Shown one piece after another: positions 1 through 7,847 of a DNA stretch of 64,000 nt. Positions within the stretch are counted from its first letter, which is position 1, and every line of letters starts with the position of its first letter. A program made the translations under genes and the position numbers. The notes under the pieces were generated by a model. The model ran no database searches, had not been told where the DNA came from, and was given only the letters and a program-made list of their open reading frames with translations. The DNA lies in assembly GCA_900551245.1 (NCBI GenBank), contig URVC01000020.1, positions 1 to 64,000 on the forward strand. The letters are read 5' to 3'. Source of the DNA: an uncultured bacterium (GTDB taxonomy: Bacteria > Verrucomicrobiota > Lentisphaeria > Victivallales > Victivallaceae).

Positions 1-71
1 ATCCAGAACCATCATCTTTCAACTTTTTCTTTTCCTATGGGATGGCTGTGAAATTTTTTCTTTTTTTACTC

Positions 72-101
72 TTGTTTTTTCAAAAAATGAATCGATATTA
101 T
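72..101 (+). promoter_or_regulatory. Putative sigma70-type promoter of the LacI gene
   Basis: TTGTTT and TATTAT are separated by 18 bases in an AT-rich stretch just ahead of the first LacI-family gene. The match is moderate. The inverted repeat that follows directly (107-122) fits an operator at the transcription start. Confidence 0.35.
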
Positions 102-106
102 AAATA

Positions 107-122
107 GCTTCAACGATGAAGC
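107..122. promoter_or_regulatory. Putative LacI-family operator (inverted repeat)
   Basis: GCTTCA-ACGA-TGAAGC is a perfect 6-bp inverted repeat around a 4-base spacer. It lies just downstream of the proposed -10 and 28 bases before the LacI start codon, a common place for autoregulation. A near-identical copy, differing at one spacer base, occurs at 2183-2198 inside the leader of the prepilin gene in the same cluster. Confidence 0.5.
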
Positions 123-149
123 AAATTTTTCAACTTGTCTGAGGGAAAC

Positions 150-1157
150 ATGGCGGGAAGACGTTCGACGGTCACGATGAAGGATATCGCGGAGGTGCTC
201 GGTTTGTCGATCAAGGCGGTCTCGACCGGCTTGAACGGCACCGGACGGCTGTCGCCGGAGTGTCGCCGAAAAATTCAGGAAACGGCGCGGGAAATGGGAT
301 ACGTGCCGAATGCGGCGGCTCGTTCTCTCATTACACACCGCAGCTGTTTTATCGGTGTGCTGATCCCCTATCTGAACAACAGTTTTTTCAGCAACATCAT
401 TGCCGGAATCGAAGAGGTGGCGGGGAAACGGGATTTTACGCTGCTGCTCGATTCTCTCGACTGCGAAGAAGCGCAGCAGCGCAGGGCCCTCTCCCGGCTG
501 CGGCAGCGCAATGTGGACGGCATCATTCTCTATCCGCAGCGGAACGCCCTGGCTCTGGCTCCGGAGCTGGAGGCGCTCGGTGTTCCGGTGGTTCAGGTGA
601 TGAATCACTTCCCCGAATTCGGAAAACACGCAGTCACCGTGGACAATTTCTCCGGCGGACGCGACGCGACGGAACATCTGATCAGCCTCGGGCACCGGCA
701 GATCGGGTTCATCGGGCACGACAGCGAGTCGCCGGAGGTGGCCGACCGCCATCGTGGATTCGATGCGGCAATTCGTGCACACCACCTGGAGGCGGGGTGT
801 TTTGCCCGCGAATGTTTTCTGTCGCTCGAGACCGGGAGGGAGGCCACCCTTGCTCTGCTGACGGCTCATCCGGAACTCACTGCAGTTTTTGCTGCTTCGG
901 ATGTGGCGGCGCTCGGAGCGGTACAGGCGGCTCTGGAGCTGGGGCGTTCGATTCCGGAGCAGCTTGCCGTGATCGGCTTTGATGATCTCGAGATCGCCGC
1001 CCGCCAGCTGGTGTATCCGTTGACCACCATGTCGCAGCCGAAGGAGCAGATCGGCCGGATTGCAGCGCAGATGCTGCTCGATCTGCTCGCAGGGCAGGCG
1101 GTGAGTTCGCAAATACTGCCCGTCCCTCTGGTGGTCCGCAAAACGACGAGGAGTTGA
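150..1157 (+). CDS. LacI-family transcriptional regulator
   Basis: This 335-residue protein probably represses or activates the sugar-utilisation genes downstream. The N-terminal helix-turn-helix reads TMKDIAEVLGLSIKAVSTGL and is followed by a hinge helix (PNAAARSL, near residue 60). A type I periplasmic-binding-protein-like effector domain follows, starting near CFIGVLIPYLNNSFF. I chose the ATG at 150, which has GAGGG five bases upstream, over an in-frame TTG at 135. The next gene starts 4 bases after its stop, so the two are probably cotranscribed. The effector sugar cannot be read from sequence; neighbouring genes suggest a uronate-containing polysaccharide. Confidence 0.93.
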   Translation: MAGRRSTVTMKDIAEVLGLSIKAVSTGLNGTGRLSPECRRKIQETAREMGYVPNAAARSLITHRSCFIGVLIPYLNNSFFSNIIAGIEEVAGKRDFTLLLDSLDCEEAQQRRALSRLRQRNVDGIILYPQRNALALAPELEALGVPVVQVMNHFPEFGKHAVTVDNFSGGRDATEHLISLGHRQIGFIGHDSESPEVADRHRGFDAAIRAHHLEAGCFARECFLSLETGREATLALLTAHPELTAVFAASDVAALGAVQAALELGRSIPEQLAVIGFDDLEIAARQLVYPLTTMSQPKEQIGRIAAQMLLDLLAGQAVSSQILPVPLVVRKTTRS

Positions 1158-1161
1158 GAAA

Positions 1162-2121
1162 ATGAGAGCAAAACTGTCACTGCCGTTTTTTCTTCTGCCG
1201 GTGGTTCTGCTTGCGGCGGAAGACTTTGAATCCTATCCGACCGCTGAGGCGATGCGACAGGTCTGGCTGGAGTTCGACGCCGGAAATCCACCTCCGGAGC
1301 GGGTGGAGATCGGCACACTCCACGGAAAGGCGCTGCACGTGACGGCCAAACGCGATTACTCGCTGCTCTGCCGGGAGATGCGAAACCTCCGCGGTGCCGA
1401 AGCTACCGGATTGACGCTGACGCTCCGCGGGGATGCCGCCAATCCCAAAGACGCGGTGATGACGGTCATTCTCCGCACGGAAAAGAACGGTGCGGAACTG
1501 GGACGCAAAGTAGTTCCGCTATGTTCTGCCGCGGCGCAGAGCGTTACGATTCCGGCCAGGGCGCTCGGCGGACGGGAACGTTTCACACTTCTGCTGATGT
1601 TCAACAAGACCGGCGGTACGCTGAATGCGACCGTTGACGAGATCGAAATCGCCGCGGCGAAACGGGAGAAAATCGATGGTTTCGACCGGGCTGGCGATTC
1701 CGCCGGACTCCGGCGGGAGTGGCCGGAATTCGATGCGGGCAATCCTCCGCCCGACCAGCAGCAGCTGGTGACCGTCAACGGGAAACCCGCCATGCGCTGC
1801 ATTACCGGAAGCCGGACCTATGCGGTGCTGAAACGCCGCGTTACACCGTCTGCGCCGGGAGCTGCCGGAATGGCAATCCGGCTCGCCGGTGCGCCCGGAA
1901 ATGCGAAATCCGGCGTGATTGTCTTCGGCGCGCGCCGGAAGGAGGGAGAAGCGAATTTCGCGCAGATGCAGATCGTTCCGCCGGAAAAATCCGCAGAATT
2001 CGTACTGCAGTCGCCGGAGTTCGCCAATCTCGACTCGTTTCTGATCGTCCTCTCATTCCATAAAACCGCCGGAAAATTCGACGTGGACATCGAAGAAGTC
2101 GCACTCGAATCCCTCCGCTGA
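1162..2121 (+). CDS. Exported protein with two tandem beta-sandwich-like domains
   Basis: The 319-residue product begins with a clear signal peptide (KLSLPFFLLPVVLLAA). It contains an internal duplication. The phrase EFDAGNPPP occurs near residue 37 and again near residue 190, each opening a unit of about 130-150 residues that ends in an acidic beta-strand-like stretch (TVDEIEIA and DVDIEEVAL). Such all-beta units are typical of carbohydrate-binding or jelly-roll domains, but no catalytic motif is visible and I do not recognise the family. It lies between the LacI regulator and the prepilin gene, so an accessory role in binding glycan at the cell surface is an inference. Confidence 0.8.
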   Translation: MRAKLSLPFFLLPVVLLAAEDFESYPTAEAMRQVWLEFDAGNPPPERVEIGTLHGKALHVTAKRDYSLLCREMRNLRGAEATGLTLTLRGDAANPKDAVMTVILRTEKNGAELGRKVVPLCSAAAQSVTIPARALGGRERFTLLLMFNKTGGTLNATVDEIEIAAAKREKIDGFDRAGDSAGLRREWPEFDAGNPPPDQQQLVTVNGKPAMRCITGSRTYAVLKRRVTPSAPGAAGMAIRLAGAPGNAKSGVIVFGARRKEGEANFAQMQIVPPEKSAEFVLQSPEFANLDSFLIVLSFHKTAGKFDVDIEEVALESLR

Positions 2122-2145
2122 ACGACTGCAACAAGGAGCAACAGC

Positions 2146-3366
2146 ATGAAAATGCAGAGAAACAACTGGATTCGCCCCCGGTGCTTCAAGGATGAAGCAA
2201 CTTTAAAAACTCTCTTTCTGCGACTGAATTTCATCCGGCCGGAACACGTTTCGCTTCCCGACGCAGCCGTTGTCTCTCAAACCTCCCATGTCACCTCGGC
2301 CCGGCAATTTCACGGGCAGGCGAGAGAGGGGTACGGGGGAGAGAAAGCGGCACTTCGTGGCGCGTCTCTCCCCGTACCGCCCGCCCTTCGAATTCCCCGG
2401 CAGTTAAACACTCCCGCGCAGGCCGGTATCGGCTCGGCATCCGGCGCAGGGGAGCGGAGATGCGAAGGGCTCTTTCCGCAAAAAAGCGGGAAGAGCCGTT
2501 CGTATTTCCGCGGCTCTCCTACCCACCGGCCCGGCACAACCGCCCGCCCGTACCCGGCACCGGCACCCTGCCGGACGCAGGGGGTTCGGGGGGCGGCGGA
2601 CACGCCCCCCGGCACCCACCGGCCCATCCCCTCCAACTGCCGATACTTTACTCTGATCGAACTCCTCGTCGTAATTGCGATCATCGCGATTCTGGCGGCG
2701 ATGCTGCTGCCGGCGCTGAACAAGGCGCGCGAACACAGCAAATCCACGCTCTGCCTCAACAATCTCAAGTCACTGATTCAGGCGGAGATCCTCTATGCGG
2801 ACAGCCATCAGGACTACACGGTGCCGCTGATGTGTGGGAATTATTCCATTCAGTGGTACAAAAACTCCGAGCTTTATAAACTTCTCGGTGTTCATGCAAA
2901 GACTACCGATCTTTACACCTCCTACTACTCTTCGGGTCAGGTGAGAGTGTGCCCCAGTCTGCCCGGAACAATCCAGAATCTGCTGTGGACCTACGGCATG
3001 AACGACGCCGGAATCCGTGACAACAACAACGGCAATGCCAAATATCCCTCCGCCTACAAGCTCACGCAGATCCGCAACCCGTCGCGCCGGTTTCTGCACA
3101 TCGACACCAGCCGGCAATACTCGGTGGATGCGGGAATCAACAATCAAGGGCTGTGGAACGTCGTCCGGAGCTCCGCGACGCCGTACAAATATCTCGACAC
3201 CTCGACCAACACCGGCGGCGTCTTCTACGGGCACAACCGCCGGGCCAGCGTCGGATTCTTCGACGGACACTGTTCGCTGATGACCAGCGAAGAGGTCATT
3301 CCCTACGGCACCGGGGACTTCGAAGATGACATCTTCAACGCGTACGGCGTCAAAAAACAGGAATAA
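2146..3366 (+). CDS. Prepilin-like H-X9-DG protein with a 167-residue N-terminal extension
   Basis: The type IV pilin/pseudopilin N-terminus (FTLIELLVVIAIIAILAAML) starts only at residue 168. The C-terminal part carries the prepilin-processing-associated H-X9-DG motif (GHNRRASVGFFDGH, His363 to Asp373). Members normally have leaders of 5-30 residues. Here the leader is 167 residues, rich in Arg, Pro and Gly. It has no in-frame ATG, GTG or TTG after codon 3, so the start at 2146 (AAGGAG upstream) is the only conventional start. The residue before the cleavage Phe is Tyr, not the usual Gly; Glu at +5 is kept. It probably forms a membrane-tethered or fibre-forming subunit serving the adjacent lyase. 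See the stem-loops at 2330-2610. Confidence 0.8.
   Translation: MKMQRNNWIRPRCFKDEATLKTLFLRLNFIRPEHVSLPDAAVVSQTSHVTSARQFHGQAREGYGGEKAALRGASLPVPPALRIPRQLNTPAQAGIGSASGAGERRCEGLFPQKSGKSRSYFRGSPTHRPGTTARPYPAPAPCRTQGVRGAADTPPGTHRPIPSNCRYFTLIELLVVIAIIAILAAMLLPALNKAREHSKSTLCLNNLKSLIQAEILYADSHQDYTVPLMCGNYSIQWYKNSELYKLLGVHAKTTDLYTSYYSSGQVRVCPSLPGTIQNLLWTYGMNDAGIRDNNNGNAKYPSAYKLTQIRNPSRRFLHIDTSRQYSVDAGINNQGLWNVVRSSATPYKYLDTSTNTGGVFYGHNRRASVGFFDGHCSLMTSEEVIPYGTGDFEDDIFNAYGVKKQE
2183..2198. promoter_or_regulatory. Second copy of the GCTTCA-N4-TGAAGC inverted repeat
   Basis: GCTTCAAGGATGAAGC differs by one spacer base from the proposed operator at 107-122, and both are followed by CAA. It lies inside the start of the prepilin reading frame. 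It could be a secondary operator for the LacI protein encoded at 150-1157, or a hairpin in the mRNA. Confidence 0.45.
2330..2378. repeat. Stem-loop 1 in the prepilin leader
   Basis: GGTACGGGGGAGAGA is repeated in inverted form as TCTCTCCCCGTACC, with one extra G and about 20 bases between the arms. It is the first of three strong stem-loops in about 280 bases of the leader region. Confidence 0.65.
2468..2497. repeat. Stem-loop 2 in the prepilin leader
   Basis: GGCTCTTTCCGC and GCGGGAAGAGCC flank a loop of six A residues. All positions pair, one of them as a G-U wobble. It resembles a terminator stem but has no T-tract. Confidence 0.7.
2588..2610. repeat. Stem-loop 3 in the prepilin leader
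   Basis: GGGGGGCG and CGCCCCCC flank a 7-base loop. It lies 37 bases before the codon for the first Phe of the prepilin motif. Confidence 0.6.
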
Positions 3367-3371
3367 CTTCG

Positions 3372-4577
3372 ATGAACATCAAACTTCTATTCTCTCTGGC
3401 GGCCGTGTCGGCGGGAGTTGCGGTTCTGGCCGCCGGACTGCCGACGATTTCCGAAAATCGCATTCCGACGAAAGCGGCTCTTGTGGAGCAACCGATGGCG
3501 AAACGGGCGCTCGACGAGCTGCGGAAACAGCGCGGCGCCCTGTTGAAACAGCCGCCGATCAGCGTCACCTTCGACAAAAAGCTCCCCTCGCCCGGCGGTG
3601 ACCCGCGCGACTTCACCAGCTGCGGCCCCTACTGGTGGCCGGATCCGGCCAGGCCGGACGGATTGCCGTACATTCGGCGCGACGGCCAGTTCAATCCGGA
3701 TTTCCGGTCATATGACCAGACGAAGATCGGCCAGGTCGGCCGCCGGATCACGGCGGGCGCGTTGCTCTGGCACTTCGACCGCGACCGGGAAGCGGCGGAG
3801 AAGGCGGGGGAGCTCATCCGCGTTTTCTTTCTCGATGAAGCGACCCGGATGAATCCGCACATGAAGTATGCGCAGGCGATTCCCGGCCGGACCAAAGGGC
3901 GGGTGGAAGGAATCATCGACACCATCGCCTTCGCCGATCTGGTGAACATGTTCGTTCTGCTGAAGGAGTCTCCGGCCCTGCGTCCGGAGGAGTACCGCCG
4001 CCTGCAGCAGTGGTTCGAAGCGTACACCCGCTGGCTGCTCGAGGATCCGATGGCGCGGAAGGATTTCGGCAAGAAGCAGAACCACGGGCTCTCCTATCAC
4101 GCGCAGATCATCGCCTACGCGCGCTTCTGCGGCAACGAAGAGCTGGCGGCGGAACACCTGAAAATCGTCCGCAACCTGATCGTCGCGGCGGTGGACGAAC
4201 GGGGCTTTCTGCCGGAGGAGGTCATCCGGACCCGCTCCTGGCACTACTCGGCATTCGCGTTGCAGATGATCTTCCGGTCGGTGGGGGCGGGCAAGGCGCA
4301 GGGGATCGATCTCTTCGCGCCGGGCAGTGAAAGTTTCCGGGCAATCGAACGGGCGGTCGAGCGGATGTTGAAAAGCTATCTCGACCCGGCGGAGAAGTGG
4401 CCCTACCCGCTGTTGAACGGGGAACTGGAGCCGGGCGCCTTCGCCAACGTCGTGTTGCAGTATCACGCCTGGACCACTTCAGAAACCGCCGGCCGGGCGC
4501 TGGCCAGACTGCCGGAAAAAAACTTCACGCTGTTCAACCGCATCTTCTACGCCCCCGCGGCGTCAGCAGAGGAGTGA
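3372..4577 (+). CDS. Exported alginate-lyase-family polysaccharide lyase
   Basis: The 401-residue protein has a signal peptide (LLFSLAAVSAGVAVLAAG). Its alpha-helical toroid resembles the alginate lyase superfamily (Pfam Alginate_lyase; CAZy PL5/PL38-like). Recognisable segments are SCGPYWWPDP near residue 80 and KKQNHGLSYHAQ near residue 235; Asn-His is the conserved catalytic pair in this fold. It probably cleaves a uronic-acid polysaccharide by beta-elimination outside the cytoplasm. Start: ATG at 3372, 6 bases after the prepilin stop, with AGGA upstream. It is the last gene of the LacI operon and converges on the minus-strand beta-helix gene. The substrate is not determined. Confidence 0.82.
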   Translation: MNIKLLFSLAAVSAGVAVLAAGLPTISENRIPTKAALVEQPMAKRALDELRKQRGALLKQPPISVTFDKKLPSPGGDPRDFTSCGPYWWPDPARPDGLPYIRRDGQFNPDFRSYDQTKIGQVGRRITAGALLWHFDRDREAAEKAGELIRVFFLDEATRMNPHMKYAQAIPGRTKGRVEGIIDTIAFADLVNMFVLLKESPALRPEEYRRLQQWFEAYTRWLLEDPMARKDFGKKQNHGLSYHAQIIAYARFCGNEELAAEHLKIVRNLIVAAVDERGFLPEEVIRTRSWHYSAFALQMIFRSVGAGKAQGIDLFAPGSESFRAIERAVERMLKSYLDPAEKWPYPLLNGELEPGAFANVVLQYHAWTTSETAGRALARLPEKNFTLFNRIFYAPAASAEE

Positions 4578-4585
4578 TCAACAGT

Positions 4586-4620
4586 GGGGGAGCTCATCCC
4601 GCCATGGTACCAGCTCCCCC
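4586..4620. terminator. Possible shared terminator stem between convergent genes
   Basis: GGGGGAGCT and AGCTCCCCC form a perfect 9-bp stem with a 17-base loop, in the 50-base gap between the convergent lyase and beta-helix genes. There is no T-tract, so factor-independent termination is uncertain. Confidence 0.45.
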
Positions 4621-4627
4621 GACAGAA

Positions 4628-7093
4628 CTACTTCTTCCGCCGTTCGGGGAACACATCGGTCCGCCGGATCGTGAAATTCCGGTTATCCTTGAAGACGATG
4701 GCATTCTCCGCAATGGAGTCCCCGACCGCAATAACACCGGGTTTTTCCGGAGCTTTCGAACTCTGGAAGCGATTCCCTTCGAAGCGGGCGGATTCAATGC
4801 CGCAGACAAACGTCACGGCATTTTCATTCCAGTTCCGTTCGGCAAGCTGCCACGGTTTCACCTGCGGCTGCAGAGAGAGGTCGCGTAAAGTGTTGTTTTT
4901 TACGACAAGATTCTTCACCGAAGTGAAAATCATGGCCGAATTGTTGGATTTGTCAATCAGATTGTCAGAGATTTCGATATCGGAATGAACCGGATGCGGT
5001 ACCGGCGCCCCCTGGCTGGAAAGATCTTTCACGCCGGGCAGCGGCCCTTCGGCGGTGACGGCGATGACGGCGGGAATCTTACGCATTCCATTTCTTCCGC
5101 AGTTGATGAAACGGTTTTTGCGAACCACGACATGACGGCCCGGCGCCGCTTCATACCACGGTGCGATGCAGGTGTTGAGCTGAAACCCGGTGGCATTGAC
5201 AAACTCGCAGTTCTCCACGACCGCGTTGCCACACTGCAGGACGACACGGCCTTCACTGTGAAATCTGCAGTTGGCGATGGTGATCTGCTCCGGCTGACGA
5301 GCCGCCATGATGAGATCATTTTTCCAATCCAGCTCCGTTGGGAGCGGTTCGGTGAACTCCACCTCACAGTGCCGCTGAGAACCAACCGTCTTGATGCTGC
5401 GAATCGTCCGTCTGGCATAGACGGAGAAATCATTGTGGAGAAAGAGCAATGTATCGCCCGGTTTATCCTGCGGCATCTCTCCGGAGTTGAATTTCGGGCT
5501 GTGCATGAGAATGCCGTTTTTTCCGGTCACCTTCTTCACACCGTAGTAGTTGCTGAAGATATTGATGGAGTCGTCCTTGGCTCCTTTGATGTAGCAGTCG
5601 GTAATCGAAATTTTTCCATAACAGCCGAGCAGGTTGATCGCATCGCTGGAGGTCGAAAAAGGCCACGCGGCATAGGGAGCCGGAGAAATCCGGATTTTAT
5701 GCAGCGTGATCCCGTCGAGATACTGGCCGACGATTCCCATTCCCTTGCCGGCATAAATGTTGATGTTTTCCAGTTTGTGCCCGACGGAATCATGAAGGCG
5801 GAACAGCGATCCGGTATAGATATGATGCCGCAGCACGAGCTGCATTCCCACCTTGAGCGGACGCATGGCATCCGAAGCATACACCCGCATGACATTCGGT
5901 TGGACAAGCTGCGTCTTCGACACCCGGTGACAAACGAAGAGTCCACCATTCACATTCAGAAGATCGTTTCCCTCCACCTCCGCCCACGAAGGGATCGGCT
6001 CTCCGCCGCGTGGACGATAAATCGGATCAACCTCGACATCAAAAATGTATTTGTCCGGCGAAACATAAATCACCTTGCCGCAGGTGAAGTGCGGCTCCTT
6101 GTAATCGAGGGACATATTTTTGAACGTAACATTGCGACAACTCTTCGACCAGGCAAAACACTGGGTTCCATGCAGCATCATCGTCGCACCGCCGCCATCG
6201 ATCTCCAGATCGGAGACCCTCTCCAGCCAGAGCACCCAGTGCTGCGGAGCCCAGAGTGAACCGGAAGCCTCTTCAAAATCAAAGACTCCCGGCCCGAAAT
6301 AGAGGCGGCTGGCCTTATTCTTGACGGCAAATGCCAACGCTTTCCGAACCGCGGCGGTATCGTCGACACCGTCCCCCGGCACCGCGCCGAAATCGATCAC
6401 CGAAACCACTCCTTCGGCGACATCCGCGACGGGCGGCGGCACCTCGTTCAATTTCTTCCACTCCTCTCCCGTGGGAATGCCGTCATACACCCGAAGAAAG
6501 TTCAAGGTCCCCTTCAGCGGGAAAGACCACTTTCCGTAAGGATTGGCGTTGCCGAAGATCACCTCGGCTCCATACGGGAACGGAGGTGTTCCGAGCCGCG
6601 CATCGCCTTCGAGTCTGCCGTTGATGTAGAGTTTCAGCTGATTCTGATTGTTGGCGCGATCAAACACGGAAACGATGTTGTAGAATTTCCCCGGAATAAG
6701 CTTCTGCTGGGAACGGACGCGGATTTTCTCTTTTTTGTCCTGCCCCCAAATCTCCAGAGTAACGTACCCCTGCCTATCGCACCCCAACGCATGGTTGAAA
6801 CCGCGCCGGACGGCGAACGTGTACTGCTTTTCCGGCAGTTCGTCCAACTTCACCTGCATCGCAATCGTGAGCGATTCGGCGATCTTCGGCGTTCCCAGAT
6901 GCAGGAAGGAGTCCCGCCCGTTGAACAAAGCTCCCTCCTTCGTCATCGTCAAGGCGCCTTTTTTGGACAGGCGGCACTTTCCATAGTCATCCGGCCGGGC
7001 GGAATTCCAGTCGAGCAACTTCTCCGCGCCGAAGAGCGGAAGCGACAAACTCAACGCCAGAAGAGAAACAATTTTTCTGTTGAAGATACACAT
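4628..7093 (-). CDS. Exported LamG plus right-handed beta-helix enzyme (GH110-like)
   Basis: This 821-residue protein has a signal peptide (IVSLLALSLSLPLFGA). A concanavalin/LamG-like domain follows at about 25-225 (FNGRDSFLHLGTPKIAESLT; LYINGRLEGDARLG). The rest is a pectate-lyase-3-type right-handed beta-helix that opens with VIDFGAVPGDGVDDTAAVRKAL. The repeated coil segments SSDAINLLGCYGKISITDCY and AKDDSINIF resemble GH110 alpha-galactosidases, whose catalytic acids lie in such DD-I-N stretches; the family call is tentative. The ATG at 7093 (AAGGAG upstream) was preferred to one at 7177, which would overlap the prepilin gene. It is third in the GntR-prepilin-enzyme operon. Confidence 0.82.
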   Translation of the reverse strand: MCIFNRKIVSLLALSLSLPLFGAEKLLDWNSARPDDYGKCRLSKKGALTMTKEGALFNGRDSFLHLGTPKIAESLTIAMQVKLDELPEKQYTFAVRRGFNHALGCDRQGYVTLEIWGQDKKEKIRVRSQQKLIPGKFYNIVSVFDRANNQNQLKLYINGRLEGDARLGTPPFPYGAEVIFGNANPYGKWSFPLKGTLNFLRVYDGIPTGEEWKKLNEVPPPVADVAEGVVSVIDFGAVPGDGVDDTAAVRKALAFAVKNKASRLYFGPGVFDFEEASGSLWAPQHWVLWLERVSDLEIDGGGATMMLHGTQCFAWSKSCRNVTFKNMSLDYKEPHFTCGKVIYVSPDKYIFDVEVDPIYRPRGGEPIPSWAEVEGNDLLNVNGGLFVCHRVSKTQLVQPNVMRVYASDAMRPLKVGMQLVLRHHIYTGSLFRLHDSVGHKLENINIYAGKGMGIVGQYLDGITLHKIRISPAPYAAWPFSTSSDAINLLGCYGKISITDCYIKGAKDDSINIFSNYYGVKKVTGKNGILMHSPKFNSGEMPQDKPGDTLLFLHNDFSVYARRTIRSIKTVGSQRHCEVEFTEPLPTELDWKNDLIMAARQPEQITIANCRFHSEGRVVLQCGNAVVENCEFVNATGFQLNTCIAPWYEAAPGRHVVVRKNRFINCGRNGMRKIPAVIAVTAEGPLPGVKDLSSQGAPVPHPVHSDIEISDNLIDKSNNSAMIFTSVKNLVVKNNTLRDLSLQPQVKPWQLAERNWNENAVTFVCGIESARFEGNRFQSSKAPEKPGVIAVGDSIAENAIVFKDNRNFTIRRTDVFPERRKK

Positions 7094-7127
7094 TGTAAAA
7101 GACTCCTTTTTTTCTGTCTTCAGAAAA

Positions 7128-7847
7128 TCAGTATCCGGTATAATTGGAGATATGGCCGAAGAGATTGGACCGGTCATTGGTCATCTCCGCATAGGTAAAG
7201 GAACCGACGTGCCCGTCCAGAAAGCCGCAGTTCGACTGATCCCGGTGACGAGGCAGAAGATTGTAGTTGTTGTCATCGGGAACTGTCCAGCGGGTATACC
7301 AGCACCAGCAGACAAACACCCGGGCAGGAATGGTTGTACCGTTTGCTTTCAGGCAGCTGGCGTCTCCGATCAGTACGGATTCGGAAGGGCGTTTGATTTT
7401 GGATGTCTTCACCGAAAAGCCGTACCCGACCAGCCGGTGATTATCCCCCTGCCCGTGAATGCCGATTCCGGAACCGGTGGAATAGTCCAGAATTGAAGGA
7501 CAGATCTGCACCCCGGTCGCAGGATAACCGCTGTTTTCATCAAACCATTTCGGCGGAGGAAGATAACCTTCCGCCAGGAGGTTCTCCCACCATTTCTTAT
7601 TGATTCTGGCAGACCAGCTCGGCCCGAGATTGAGCGGGGTCAGATATCCCTGATTGTCAGAGGTATATTGAAGCTGTGCACTCATCAGCTGCTTCTGATT
7701 GTTCACACACTGAATCTGCTTGGCTTTGGAACGCGCGTTGTTCAATGCCGGGAGCAGCATGGCGGCTAGAATGGCGATGATCGCAATCACAATGAGGAGT
7801 TCAATCAAAGTAAAATGATTGCACTTTCTCTTGAATTCAACTTTCAT
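7128..7847 (-). CDS. Prepilin-like H-X9-DG protein
   Basis: This 239-residue protein has a leader of 11 residues, then FTLIELLIVIAIIAILAAML. It keeps a full H-X9-DG motif near the C-terminus (RHRDQSNCGFLDGH). The residue before the cleavage Phe is His rather than Gly. The start ATG overlaps the stop of the upstream regulator by four bases (ATGA), with AGGAGG correctly placed, so a longer reading through the regulator gene is rejected. Coupled translation with the regulator and close spacing to the beta-helix gene suggest one transcription unit. It is probably an exported, membrane-inserted pseudopilin that helps the enzyme reach or bind its glycan (inference). Confidence 0.88.
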   Translation of the reverse strand: MKVEFKRKCNHFTLIELLIVIAIIAILAAMLLPALNNARSKAKQIQCVNNQKQLMSAQLQYTSDNQGYLTPLNLGPSWSARINKKWWENLLAEGYLPPPKWFDENSGYPATGVQICPSILDYSTGSGIGIHGQGDNHRLVGYGFSVKTSKIKRPSESVLIGDASCLKANGTTIPARVFVCWCWYTRWTVPDDNNYNLLPRHRDQSNCGFLDGHVGSFTYAEMTNDRSNLFGHISNYTGY

